This document shows, in pieces, positions 1 through 10,869 of a DNA stretch of 20,371 bases. The notes below the pieces were generated by a model. The model was not told the DNA's origin. It did not search any database and worked only from the letters and a program-made list of their open reading frames with translations. Position 1 is the stretch's first letter. Each line of letters starts with the position of its first letter. The translations under genes and the position numbers were made by a program. This DNA comes from Acetatifactor sp. GTDB lineage: Bacteria; Bacillota; Clostridia; Lachnospirales; Lachnospiraceae. The stretch spans positions 1 through 20,371 of the forward strand of contig JAILPF010000524.1 in assembly GCA_024699575.1 (NCBI GenBank), in the 5' to 3' direction.

Positions 1-7
1 ATTTGCA

Positions 8-27
8 AAAAAAGCAGGTGCTTTTTT
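8..27 (+). terminator. Possible intrinsic terminator of an upstream gene
   Basis: An inverted repeat pairs AAAAAAGC (8-15) with GCTTTTTT (20-27) around the four-base loop AGGT, so the descending arm itself supplies a T-run. This is the form of a Rho-independent terminator, and it would end transcription arriving from outside the window. The stem is mostly A:T pairs with only two G:C pairs, so it may be weak. The gene it would serve is not visible. Confidence 0.4.
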
Positions 28-176
28 GTGTATGGAACAATTTGTTCGTTTCAGAAATTTCTGTCAGTTGAAATCAAGGAGGTAATTATTGTAAACTGAG
101 CGCATCCGAAAAAGCAGTAAATGCTTTTGCAGGAGGATGACCGGTCAGAAAGAATAAAGTAAAGGAAGAAGGAGTT
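28..176 (+). other. Leader region upstream of the sugar-transport operon
   Basis: This stretch holds no convincing gene. It contains a perfect 12-base palindrome, CAGAAATTTCTG, at 52-63, which could be an operator but is AT-rich and could be chance. A second hairpin at 110-128 pairs AAAAGCA with TGCTTTT and resembles the one at 8-27. A Shine-Dalgarno-like AAGGAGG at about 76-82 has no usable start codon after it. No clear -35/-10 pair was found, so the operon promoter is either here in degenerate form or upstream of the window. Confidence 0.3.
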
Positions 177-1109
177 ATGAGACACAAGAAGACCCTTATT
201 GCAAAATATGGGCGCGGAGTAATAAAGGAAAACCTACAAGTGTATGCAATGATGCTTCCAACTCTGATTATTATTTTGATTTTTTGCTATTTCCCGATGT
301 ATGGTCTGGTAATTGCATTTCAAGATTATGTTCCGGGGGCAGCTTTTTTCGGAAAGGATGTCAAATGGGTTGGACTGAAATGGTTTGTTGATTTTGTTTC
401 AGGACACTATTTTTGGAGACTGATTAAGAATACGTTGGTACTTAGCGGGTTGAATTTACTCTTTGGATTTACGGCTCCCTTATTGTTTGCGCTGCTGCTT
501 GATCAGATTAGACATAAGAGATTTAAAAAGTTTGTGCAGACAGCAAGCTACATGCCGTATTTTATCTCTACAGTCGTGGTTGCCGGAATGGTGATTTCGT
601 TCATTGACAAGGATGGGCTGATGACTTCTGTACTGACATTGTTTGGTATGGAACAGGAGAATTATCGCAATAACTCGGATGCATTCCCGTGGATATATAC
701 ATTCACGAATGTCTGGAAAGGGTTTGGCTTTGGAAGTATTTTATACTGTTCCATCATTTCATCCATAGACCCGGGGCTCTATGAGGCGGCAAAGCTGGAT
801 GGAGCAAATCGTGCACAGCAGGTTTGGCATGTAACCCTTCCGGGACTTAGAGCGGTGATTGCGATTAACTTAATTACAACAGTTGGAGCAATTCTTGGAG
901 CAAACACAGAGTTGATTCTTCTTTTGTACACTCCGGCAACGTACAATGTTGCAGATGTAATAGGGACGTACACCTATCGTCTGGGAATTTTGGAGGGACA
1001 GTATAGTTACACGACTGCAGCGGGACTATTTACCTCAATGATAGGCTTTTTGCTTACCTATATTGCCAACAAAATCAGCAATAAGCTGTCGGGCTATGGC
1101 CTTTGGTAG
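177..1109 (+). CDS. ABC sugar transporter permease, LplB type
   Basis: This is an inner-membrane permease subunit of a carbohydrate ABC importer (LplB/YtcP-class, MalF-like fold), 310 residues, the usual length. About six hydrophobic segments are visible, the first near residues 24-45. The cytoplasmic EAA loop that docks the ATPase is clear at about residues 203-222, starting EAAKLDGANR and ending in TLPGL. The start is supported by AAGGAG at 169-174, two bases before ATG. It is the first gene of the visible operon; its partner permease follows after 18 bases. The substrate cannot be read from the permease, but the downstream beta-galactosidase suggests a galactose-containing oligosaccharide. 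The family call is firm and the substrate is inference. Confidence 0.93.
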   Translation: MRHKKTLIAKYGRGVIKENLQVYAMMLPTLIIILIFCYFPMYGLVIAFQDYVPGAAFFGKDVKWVGLKWFVDFVSGHYFWRLIKNTLVLSGLNLLFGFTAPLLFALLLDQIRHKRFKKFVQTASYMPYFISTVVVAGMVISFIDKDGLMTSVLTLFGMEQENYRNNSDAFPWIYTFTNVWKGFGFGSILYCSIISSIDPGLYEAAKLDGANRAQQVWHVTLPGLRAVIAINLITTVGAILGANTELILLLYTPATYNVADVIGTYTYRLGILEGQYSYTTAAGLFTSMIGFLLTYIANKISNKLSGYGLW

Positions 1110-1127
1110 AATAAGGAGGGTAAGCAG

Positions 1128-2027
1128 ATGAAAAAGAAAAAACAAATCAGGGAAGGAAATCCTGTGGCAACTGCAGTTATGTATCTATTGGCGATTGGCA
1201 TCACATTCATTGCAATGTACCCCATGTACTATGTACTGATTTTGTCTCTAAGCGCACCGGAATATGCTGCAACTATGAGGGTATATACAGTCCCAAAAGG
1301 ATTTTCACTGGCAGCATTTAATGCACTTGTAGGGGACAACAAAATGTGGAGAGCATATTTCAATACCATATTTTATGTAATTCCCACTACAATATTGATG
1401 GTTTTAAACAGTACAGTAGTTGCATATGGCCTGAACTATAAAAAGTTGATTGGACGTAAATTTTTGACGATGTTCCTGCTTATTCCTATGTATTTTTCAG
1501 GAGGAATGATTCCATCATTTCTATTGATGGTTCGATTGGGATTGTACGATAGTCCGCTTTCACAGATTATTCCGGCTTGTTTTTCTATCTGGAATATTAT
1601 TCTGGTAAAAGCTTATTTTCGGTCGATTCCGGAATCTTTATCAGAAGCAGCCAAAATGGATGGTGCAAGTGTTTTTCAGGTGATGGTTAGAATTATGATA
1701 CCCTTGGGAAAACCTATCTTTGCTGTGATTGCGGTGTATACTATTGTAGGAGTATGGAACAGTTGGTTTAACGCTTTGCTGTATCTGCCACATACACAAT
1801 GGCAGCCACTTCAAATGTATCTCAGAAGAGTACTGGTGGAATCCGGTAAAGAGTTAAATCAGATTTTGGACGCAGCTGCAGCCAAGGAGATGGCTATGCG
1901 TAGGCTCTCCAATGCACAACTGAAATATGCTATGATTATATTTACTACCTTACCGGTTCTTTGTACCTATCCTTTTTTTCAAAAATATTTTATAAAGGGA
2001 ATGGTATTGGGGTCATTGAAAGAATAA
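1128..2027 (+). CDS. ABC sugar transporter permease, YtcP/MalG type
   Basis: This is the second inner-membrane permease (COG0395 class) and would form a heterodimer with the preceding gene product. It has 299 residues and about six membrane segments, with the first at roughly residues 17-38. The EAA loop starts at E173 (EAAKMDGASVF) and continues to the conserved IPLGKP, as in this family. The C-terminus ends in FFQKYFIKGMVLGSLKE, a very typical tail for YtcP-like permeases. AAGGAGG at 1113-1119 sits eight bases before the ATG. The gene lies 18 bases after the first permease and 21 bases before the binding protein, so co-transcription is expected. Confidence 0.94.
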   Translation: MKKKKQIREGNPVATAVMYLLAIGITFIAMYPMYYVLILSLSAPEYAATMRVYTVPKGFSLAAFNALVGDNKMWRAYFNTIFYVIPTTILMVLNSTVVAYGLNYKKLIGRKFLTMFLLIPMYFSGGMIPSFLLMVRLGLYDSPLSQIIPACFSIWNIILVKAYFRSIPESLSEAAKMDGASVFQVMVRIMIPLGKPIFAVIAVYTIVGVWNSWFNALLYLPHTQWQPLQMYLRRVLVESGKELNQILDAAAAKEMAMRRLSNAQLKYAMIIFTTLPVLCTYPFFQKYFIKGMVLGSLKE

Positions 2028-2048
2028 AAATTATGAGGAGAATGGTAT

Positions 2049-3746
2049 ATGAGACATATAAGAAAAGGACTTGCAGTTATTTTGACTGTGTTGATGGCAT
2101 GCCTGTCTGTTGTAGGCTGTGGTAATGCACCGTCAGGGGAAACAGGAGCCATTGATAGTGTCAAAAAGGTCACTACTGAGGACGGAAAGACTATAAAGAC
2201 AATTAAAATTCTGGGAATTGACAGCAGCGGTACAGACGACTCCGGCAATACTGTTTATTTGTCAGATTGGGTGAACGGGGACAGTAAGCTGTGGGAAAAA
2301 CTTACTACAGACTTGGAAGAACGGGGTATCAGACTGGAATTGGATTTGATTCCGGGTGACCAGTATGATACAGTAATCCAAACACAGATAGCAGCAGGAC
2401 TTGACTGCGATTTTGTCAATATTACCAGTGTGGACAGCAGCACAAGAAACAGCATGATTCAACAGAAAAAGCTTTTACCCATCAACGAAATCTGGGACAA
2501 CTATTCCAACGGTAATGCCAAGAAATATTATACGGATGGTCCGGGGGCTGACTGCGTAAAGCTGAGCAGACAGGAGGACGGTAATGTCTACTGGCTTTCC
2601 GCAATCACTGTTGGCGATTATAAAGGGAGTGAATGGGGCTCTTTTACAGGGGCAATGATTAGGCAGGATTGGTTAAACAAGTTGAATCTGAAAATGCCTC
2701 AGACAACGGATGAACTTTTTGACGCATTGAAGGCTTTCCAGGAGAAGGATGTCAATGGGAATGGAGAGAAGGATGAAGTTGTCAATATAGGACTCGATGG
2801 TTTTAACAATGGAATTGCTCAGTTCTTCGGACTTGGTACAGATATCTGCTATATTGACTATGAAACAGGAAAGGTCAATTCGCCATGGTATCAGGAGGGA
2901 ATCAAGGATTATATTCAGTTTATGAAGGAACTCAATGATGCAGGTCTGCTGGAGACATCCGGACAGGGAGATGAGAAGAAAGCTGAAAATAAAGTTTCTT
3001 TTATGAATAACTGGATGGGAGAAACCTGGGAGGAAGCCGGTATTCATGTTGGCGAAGAGGAAGCTGCTCCCTATTTCGTAAGTCTGATATGTCAGGGTGT
3101 GGAAGGAATCGATCCACTGGTAGTACGACAGAATGGGGTTCAGAAGGGTTTTTATGAGTATGCTGTTACGTCAAATGCAGATGAGGAGGCAATCGGCATT
3201 TTGCTGGATTATCTTACCACAGAGGAGTATAGTGTTTTAGCTGATTATGGTATTGAAGATTACACCTACAGAGTAAATGATGAGGGTAAAAAAGCAAAAA
3301 TTACCGGAAGTGATATCAGTGAAGTGCAGATTATGTCTAAAATTCCTGCTCTATGGGTTAATGACGGAATCCTTCCAAGGTATGAAAAAAATGACCGTGT
3401 GCAGGAACTTGCAACTATTGTAGAGGCTGGAAAGAGTTTAGGATATTCTGAAACAGGATATGCAGAAAAGGCTGCCGTTTTGCAAGACATCTATGAACAT
3501 CCGGAACAATATCATTTCGCAGTTATGGAGTTAGAGACCAATCTGGCTGCAGCTACCAATGAAGAGGTGGCAAGAACAGTGGAAATCAGGACAGATTTGG
3601 ATACATATTACAAAGAGCTTTTGACGAAGCTGATACTTGGGCAGGCGGATATGGACGATTGGGATACCTATATTTCCGACATGAAATCGTTAGGACTGGA
3701 TGAGTTAATATCCATTATTCAGGCCAGACGTGATCGTTTGAAATAA
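2049..3746 (+). CDS. Lipoprotein solute-binding protein of sugar ABC transporter (LplA/YtcQ type)
   Basis: This is the extracellular, lipid-anchored receptor that captures the sugar and delivers it to the two permeases. It has 565 residues, long for a sugar-binding protein but normal for the LplA/YtcQ subfamily. A signal peptide (MRHIRK, then a hydrophobic core) ends in the lipobox VVGC, with Cys24 as the predicted lipidated residue. Residues 234-243 read DVNGNGEKDE, an EF-hand-like calcium-binding loop often seen in this subfamily. GAGGAG at 2035-2040 precedes the start; an out-of-frame ATG at 2042 is ignored. It belongs to the same operon as the permeases. Substrate specificity cannot be read from sequence. 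Confidence 0.92.
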   Translation: MRHIRKGLAVILTVLMACLSVVGCGNAPSGETGAIDSVKKVTTEDGKTIKTIKILGIDSSGTDDSGNTVYLSDWVNGDSKLWEKLTTDLEERGIRLELDLIPGDQYDTVIQTQIAAGLDCDFVNITSVDSSTRNSMIQQKKLLPINEIWDNYSNGNAKKYYTDGPGADCVKLSRQEDGNVYWLSAITVGDYKGSEWGSFTGAMIRQDWLNKLNLKMPQTTDELFDALKAFQEKDVNGNGEKDEVVNIGLDGFNNGIAQFFGLGTDICYIDYETGKVNSPWYQEGIKDYIQFMKELNDAGLLETSGQGDEKKAENKVSFMNNWMGETWEEAGIHVGEEEAAPYFVSLICQGVEGIDPLVVRQNGVQKGFYEYAVTSNADEEAIGILLDYLTTEEYSVLADYGIEDYTYRVNDEGKKAKITGSDISEVQIMSKIPALWVNDGILPRYEKNDRVQELATIVEAGKSLGYSETGYAEKAAVLQDIYEHPEQYHFAVMELETNLAAATNEEVARTVEIRTDLDTYYKELLTKLILGQADMDDWDTYISDMKSLGLDELISIIQARRDRLK

Positions 3747-3764
3747 GAGATTTAACAAAGCAGT

Positions 3765-3773
3765 AAGGTGGGG
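3765..3773 (+). promoter_or_regulatory. Ribosome binding site deciding the AraC-regulator start
   Basis: AAGGTGGGG lies three bases before ATG at 3777. It contains the competing GTG start at 3768, which would leave that codon without a ribosome binding site of its own. This favours the shorter 705-residue protein. Confidence 0.6.
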
Positions 3774-3776
3774 ATT

Positions 3777-5894
3777 ATGATTAGCAGGGCAAAGAATTCC
3801 ATGGTTAGAAAGATTTTTATTGCATATTTTCTGGCAACAGCCTTTCTTATGACAACTGTGTTTGCATTTTTTTGTACGCAGAGCTTTTCCGGTAAAGAAG
3901 CGGAGAGAGTCCAGCAGTATCAATATAAAAATAATTTGCTGACGCAGGTGATTGATGAGAAGTTTTCTTACGTGGAGAGAGTAGCTACGCAAATCAGAAC
4001 CAGTAACTGGGTTAAATATGCCGGGTCAGACGCACCGATTCTGTATGAAAGATTAGATTCTTTTCAAAAGAAAGACATTTGCAAGATGATTGGCAACTCC
4101 AATGATTTATTTGGAGTTGCCAAATCAACGGCGGTCATTTTCCCCAAAAAGAATCTTGTGATTGATAAGCTTTCTTTTTGGGAGAGCGAGTCCTATTTTA
4201 AATCCATTGGGTTATACCCGGAAATGCTTGGGGAATTGGAGGAATTGCTTAAGAATCAGTATACTACGCAGATTCTATTCACAAATGAAAATATATACGC
4301 GGATAATCATAGCTTTATTATTGCAAAACGTTTGCGATTTCAGGACAAAGCAGAGATTTTGTTCATCTATGTAGACGGGAAACAATTTGACAAATTTATT
4401 TCAAATAGTTTCCCTGAGATGGAAGAATTTGAAATCCTTTATGAAGAGATGCCACTGTATACTTATATGAATTCAAATGAAGAGAGCCGGGATATATTCT
4501 ACAAGCAGGTGGAACCATCAAATCTTTACAATTGGTCATACCATTGCACCTGGAGAATGGGAGAGAGTATTGCTTCCCTGTTCTGGCTTTACTTTGGTGT
4601 TGGATGCCTTGCCTTATTAGTACCGGAACTGTTGATAGCATATTTACTTACTTTGTTAAGTCAGCGAACTGTTTTTAGACTGGCAGAAAAAATGGGATTA
4701 AAAAAGCAGTATGAGGAGCATGGGATGGATGCCATCGAGTCTGCGTTCTTGAAATTAAGTAACGAAAAAAACTGGATGGAATGGCAGGCGAATCAATATT
4801 ATGCCATTGCACATGAAGGCTTTATCTTAGGACTTTTGCGAGGAACATTCCAAGTGGAGATGATGGAGACTTATTCTGAAAAGTTTAATTTGCAGTTTAA
4901 CAATGAGATGGATTATCAGGTTTTGGCAATAAATGATATAGATAATCAGGAGGGAAAGGATTATACAAATGCACTGCTGGAACTGCAAATACAATGTTAT
5001 CATAAAAAAATGTCAATTGTAGTGTATCAGAGAGAGCAGATACACTTGATTATTTTATCAACTTTATCCGGGATGGAGGATTTGTACCGGCAGGAGGAGC
5101 AAATTAAAGTTTTTCTGGATGAAATATTTACGGATATGGAGTTAGAGCTGGTTTGCGGAACGCCCTGTCATGGTCTGGCCGGTATCAGCCGGTCTTATCA
5201 GAGTGTGAAGAAAAAGCTCACAATGATGGATTCGACCACACAGATTTTATATTACTATCCGTTGGATGCAGAACTGGCGTTGGTGAATGATATGCGGATT
5301 GGAAATTTTGAAGCCGCAGAAAAGATTCTCAGGGAAATCCATATGGAAAACAGTAAAAGAGGACTCTCCTTTATTGAAAATCTGCATGTGATTCAGATGC
5401 TTTTTGAAGTACTTTGCCGTTTCGCAGAGGAAATACAGTTGGATAAAAACAAGCTGCATTATGATATTTCAGATTTCCTGAATGCAAGAGACGAACAGGC
5501 GATGTGGAATCAACTATTGGAAATGTTTCACCGGCTTGAGATACTCTACCGTGAGAATAGGAATATCAAAGAGTTAGGTAAAGAAATCATGGATTATGTA
5601 GATGCACATTTCCGGTGCTCAGAGCTGTCTCAACAAGAAATAGCGGATGTTTTTCATGTTTCAAGACCGACGGTTTCAAAGGTATTTAAGGAAACAGCAC
5701 GCATGAATTTTGTAGACTATTTGCATAAGCGAAGAGTTGAACAGGCAAAAGTATTATTTGAACAGGGGAATCTCAGTGTGATAGAGATAGCGAAACAGGT
5801 TGGCTATGAAAATGAAGTTACATTCAAGAGAGCGTTTCAAAAGAACGAATCCATGACTCCGCGGGAATACGTTAAAATGAGAAGAATAAGGTAA
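3777..5894 (+). CDS. Membrane-anchored AraC-family transcriptional regulator
   Basis: This is a 705-residue one-protein sensor and regulator. A first membrane segment lies near residues 12-33, then an extracytoplasmic region of about 230 residues, then a second membrane segment near 266-292. A long cytoplasmic linker follows. The last 105 or so residues are a double helix-turn-helix AraC DNA-binding domain, containing LSQQEIADVFHVSRPTVSK and LSVIEIAKQVGYENEVTFKR. The architecture resembles B. subtilis YesS and YtdP, which accompany similar transporters. No receiver or kinase domain is present, so a signal sensed outside is probably passed directly to the DNA-binding part. I chose ATG at 3777 over the in-frame GTG at 3768, because that GTG lies inside the AAGGTGGGG ribosome binding site. 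It likely controls this operon, but no operator was identified. Confidence 0.9.
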   Translation: MISRAKNSMVRKIFIAYFLATAFLMTTVFAFFCTQSFSGKEAERVQQYQYKNNLLTQVIDEKFSYVERVATQIRTSNWVKYAGSDAPILYERLDSFQKKDICKMIGNSNDLFGVAKSTAVIFPKKNLVIDKLSFWESESYFKSIGLYPEMLGELEELLKNQYTTQILFTNENIYADNHSFIIAKRLRFQDKAEILFIYVDGKQFDKFISNSFPEMEEFEILYEEMPLYTYMNSNEESRDIFYKQVEPSNLYNWSYHCTWRMGESIASLFWLYFGVGCLALLVPELLIAYLLTLLSQRTVFRLAEKMGLKKQYEEHGMDAIESAFLKLSNEKNWMEWQANQYYAIAHEGFILGLLRGTFQVEMMETYSEKFNLQFNNEMDYQVLAINDIDNQEGKDYTNALLELQIQCYHKKMSIVVYQREQIHLIILSTLSGMEDLYRQEEQIKVFLDEIFTDMELELVCGTPCHGLAGISRSYQSVKKKLTMMDSTTQILYYYPLDAELALVNDMRIGNFEAAEKILREIHMENSKRGLSFIENLHVIQMLFEVLCRFAEEIQLDKNKLHYDISDFLNARDEQAMWNQLLEMFHRLEILYRENRNIKELGKEIMDYVDAHFRCSELSQQEIADVFHVSRPTVSKVFKETARMNFVDYLHKRRVEQAKVLFEQGNLSVIEIAKQVGYENEVTFKRAFQKNESMTPREYVKMRRIR

Positions 5895-5902
5895 AGGAGT
5901 AG

Positions 5903-8917
<3,015 letters not shown>

Positions 8918-8925
8918 ATAGCCAC

Positions 8926-8954
8926 TTGACAAATGGTAAAAAGCACATTATAAT
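8926..8954 (+). promoter_or_regulatory. Sigma-A promoter of the trp operon
   Basis: The -35 box TTGACA (8926-8931) and the -10 box TATAAT (8949-8954) both match consensus exactly and are separated by the ideal 17 bases. Transcription would start near 8961, giving a leader of about 440 bases before trpE. The -35 box begins only eight bases after the lacZ stop codon. A consensus promoter fits an operon whose control is exerted after initiation, here by the T-box. Confidence 0.9.
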
Positions 8955-8979
8955 CAGATTAATTTTACAACATTAAACC

Positions 8980-9281
8980 GTTGAAGCGGAGATAACGGCA
9001 ATGATGCCTTTACAGAGAGCCTGTGGTGCTGAGAAACAGGTGAGAAACAAGTTGTCAAATGGACCGCCGAGGGCACAGTCAAATGTATTGTATGAACATA
9101 CGATACAAAGTATTCTGTGACGTGTGGGCATACGTTAGTTGCCGGGGATATGATGGTATCCTGCAAAGCGCATAGAGACTGACTCTATGAATCAAGGTGG
9201 CACCGCGGAAGGTGATTACTTTTATCAAAGTACACGATTCGCCCTTGACAGAAATTAACTTTCTGTCAGGGGCGTTTTTTT
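8980..9281 (+). promoter_or_regulatory. Tryptophan T-box riboswitch leader
   Basis: This leader RNA senses uncharged tRNA-Trp and controls transcription into trpE. The T-box itself, AAGGTGGCACCGCGG, is at 9194-9208; its UGGC bulge (9198-9201) would pair with a tRNA 3' end G-CCA, and bacterial tRNA-Trp has G73. Stem I can be traced: GCGG (8986-8989) pairs with CCGC (9064-9067) and AUAAC (8992-8996) with GUUGU (9051-9055). Between them lies a specifier loop CAAAUGGA (9056-9063) whose UGG at 9060-9062 is the Trp codon. A distal CCUGU/ACAGG helix with a GGUG loop element, a CACAG/CUGUG helix and a perfect CATAGAG/CTCTATG hairpin (9171-9189) also occur. The T-box AAGG can pair with CCTT in the ascending terminator arm, giving the expected exclusive structures. 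Confidence 0.93.
9240..9281 (+). terminator. T-box-controlled intrinsic terminator
   Basis: A 15-base stem (9240-9254 with 9260-9274) has one G:T wobble and a five-base loop TTAAC. It is followed by seven T residues. The ascending arm contains CCTT, which the T-box AAGG would sequester when uncharged tRNA-Trp stabilises the antiterminator. When tRNA-Trp is charged, transcription should stop here, before trpE. Confidence 0.93.
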
Positions 9282-9284
9282 ATA

Positions 9285-9371
9285 GCTCGGGAACGAAAAC
9301 AAGCGACCGCGGAGCGGGCATTTGTTTTCGCCCGAGCGTATACGAAACAAAAACAAAAGTCGCGAAGCGAC
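9285..9371. repeat. Compound palindromic element before trpE
   Basis: A 53-base imperfect inverted repeat spans 9285-9337. GCTCGGG (9285-9291) pairs with CCCGAGC (9331-9337), and CGAAAACAA (9294-9302) pairs with TTGTTTTCG (9322-9330), with a two-base bulge AA on one side only. An inner CCGC/GCGG hairpin sits at 9307-9317. A second small hairpin, GTCGC-GAA-GCGAC, follows at 9359-9371. The GC-rich palindromes differ from the surrounding AT-rich leader and are not needed for the T-box or its terminator. The form resembles a REP-like intergenic repeat, but no second copy is present in the window, so that label is inference. Confidence 0.55.
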
Positions 9372-9387
9372 GAAATGTGTAAAACCC

Positions 9388-9394
9388 AAGGAGG
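9388..9394 (+). promoter_or_regulatory. Ribosome binding site deciding the trpE start
   Basis: AAGGAGG sits eight bases before ATG at 9403. The reading frame stays open upstream to a TTG at 9322, but that codon lies in the palindromic element and has no such site. The start at 9403 is therefore preferred. Confidence 0.85.
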
Positions 9395-9402
9395 TAACAA
9401 AC

Positions 9403-10869
9403 ATGGAAATCTCACCCAGTATTGAAGAAGTAAAACGACTTGCACAGGAAGGAAAATACGATGTGGTTCCCATCAGCTGCGAACTGTTGTCGGATTTTAC
9501 CACACCGATTGAGACCATGAAGATATTAAAGAATATTTCTTCTCACTGCTATATGCTGGAATCGGCAAAGGCTAACGACACCTGGGGCAGATATACTTTC
9601 CTCGGATATGAGCCTAAAATGGCAATCAGCTGTGCCGACGGTATCCTGAAAGCAGGCAACCTTACTATACAGACAGAAAATCCATCAGAGTATTTGCGCC
9701 AGATACTCTCCGGTTACAGAAGTCCGAGATTTGAAAACCTTCCCCCTTTTACCGGAGGGCTTGTCGGATACTTTTCTTATGACTACTTAGGTTATAGCGA
9801 GCCGACGGTCAGGTGCGGCGTGGAGGATACGGAAGGATTTCAGGATGTGGATGTCATGCTGTTTGATAAGGTGATTGCCTTTGATAACGTGAGACAGAAA
9901 ATTGTATTGATTGTGAATATGTTTTTAAAAGACCTTGAGATTGAGTATAACCGGGCAGTGCTGGAACTCACACAGCTTGCAAAACTCTTGAAGGAGGGGC
10001 AAAAAAAAGTGGAGCCGGCAGGTCAGCTGAAAAGTGAGGTTACTCCGTTGTTTGATAAAAAAACCTACTGCGGGATGGTGGAAAAAGCGAAACACCATAT
10101 CAAGGAAGGCGATATTTTCCAGATTGTGCTGTCCAATCGATTGAGTGCTGAATTTGAGGGAAGCCTGTTTCAAGTTTACCGGGTGCTTCGAACCATCAAT
10201 CCATCGCCCTACATGTTCTATTTCTCGGGAACGGATGTGGAGGTAGCGGGTGCATCGCCGGAGACTCTTGTTAAACTGGAAAACGGTGTTCTTCACACAT
10301 TTCCTCTTGCCGGTACAAGACCACGAGGGAAGAATCCACAGGAAGATGCACAGTTAGAACAGGAACTTCTTGCCGATGGGAAGGAACTTGCTGAACACAA
10401 TATGCTGGTGGATTTGGGAAGAAATGATTTAGGCAAAATAAGCCGGTTTGGCAGCGTGCAGGTGGAAAAGCTCCACTCTATCGAACGTTTTTCCCACGTA
10501 ATGCATATCGGTTCTACCGTGAGAGGAGAAATCAGAGAGGGCTGTGACGGGTTGGATGCCATAGAGGCAGTGCTCCCGGCAGGAACCTTGTCCGGGGCGC
10601 CTAAGATTCGCGCCTGTCAGCTGATTGGAGAGCTGGAGAACAACAAACGCGGTATTTACGGCGGCGCCATTGGATATATCGATTTTACCGGCAATATGGA
10701 TACCTGCATTGCCATCCGAATCGCCTACAAAAAGAACGGAAAAGTCTTTGTGAGAAGCGGTGCGGGAATTGTAGCTGACTCCGTACCGGAAAAAGAGTAC
10801 GAAGAGTGCATTAATAAGGCTAAAGCAGTGGTCAATGCATTGAAATTGGCAGGGGAGGTGGAAGAATGA
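9403..10869 (+). CDS. trpE: Anthranilate synthase component I
   Basis: TrpE forms anthranilate from chorismate, using ammonia supplied by TrpG, in the first committed step of tryptophan synthesis. The protein has 488 residues, a normal length. The N-terminal regulatory part carries MLESA at residues 51-55, the counterpart of the LLESA tryptophan-binding element, so feedback inhibition is probably retained. The C-terminal chorismate-binding domain shows GDIFQIVLSNRL, the loop GTRPRG, HNMLVDLGRNDLGKIS and SGAPKIRACQLI. It is the first gene of the operon behind the T-box leader. Its last four bases overlap trpG as ATGA, which suggests coupled, balanced synthesis of the two subunits. Confidence 0.97.
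   Translation: MEISPSIEEVKRLAQEGKYDVVPISCELLSDFTTPIETMKILKNISSHCYMLESAKANDTWGRYTFLGYEPKMAISCADGILKAGNLTIQTENPSEYLRQILSGYRSPRFENLPPFTGGLVGYFSYDYLGYSEPTVRCGVEDTEGFQDVDVMLFDKVIAFDNVRQKIVLIVNMFLKDLEIEYNRAVLELTQLAKLLKEGQKKVEPAGQLKSEVTPLFDKKTYCGMVEKAKHHIKEGDIFQIVLSNRLSAEFEGSLFQVYRVLRTINPSPYMFYFSGTDVEVAGASPETLVKLENGVLHTFPLAGTRPRGKNPQEDAQLEQELLADGKELAEHNMLVDLGRNDLGKISRFGSVQVEKLHSIERFSHVMHIGSTVRGEIREGCDGLDAIEAVLPAGTLSGAPKIRACQLIGELENNKRGIYGGAIGYIDFTGNMDTCIAIRIAYKKNGKVFVRSGAGIVADSVPEKEYEECINKAKAVVNALKLAGEVEE

Noticed and set aside
1..99. Open frame from position 1 to the TGA at 97-99 as the tail of an upstream gene
   Set aside because: The 32 codons run through a terminator-like hairpin and the peptide has no protein-like features, so it is more likely non-coding.
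91..105. A catabolite-repression (cre) site near TGTAAACTGAGCGC
   Set aside because: Only the left half matches the cre consensus; the right half has several mismatches.
9322..9402. N-terminal extension of TrpE from TTG 9322
   Set aside because: The extension would be translated from the palindromic element and has no ribosome binding site, while AAGGAGG stands at ideal spacing before ATG 9403.
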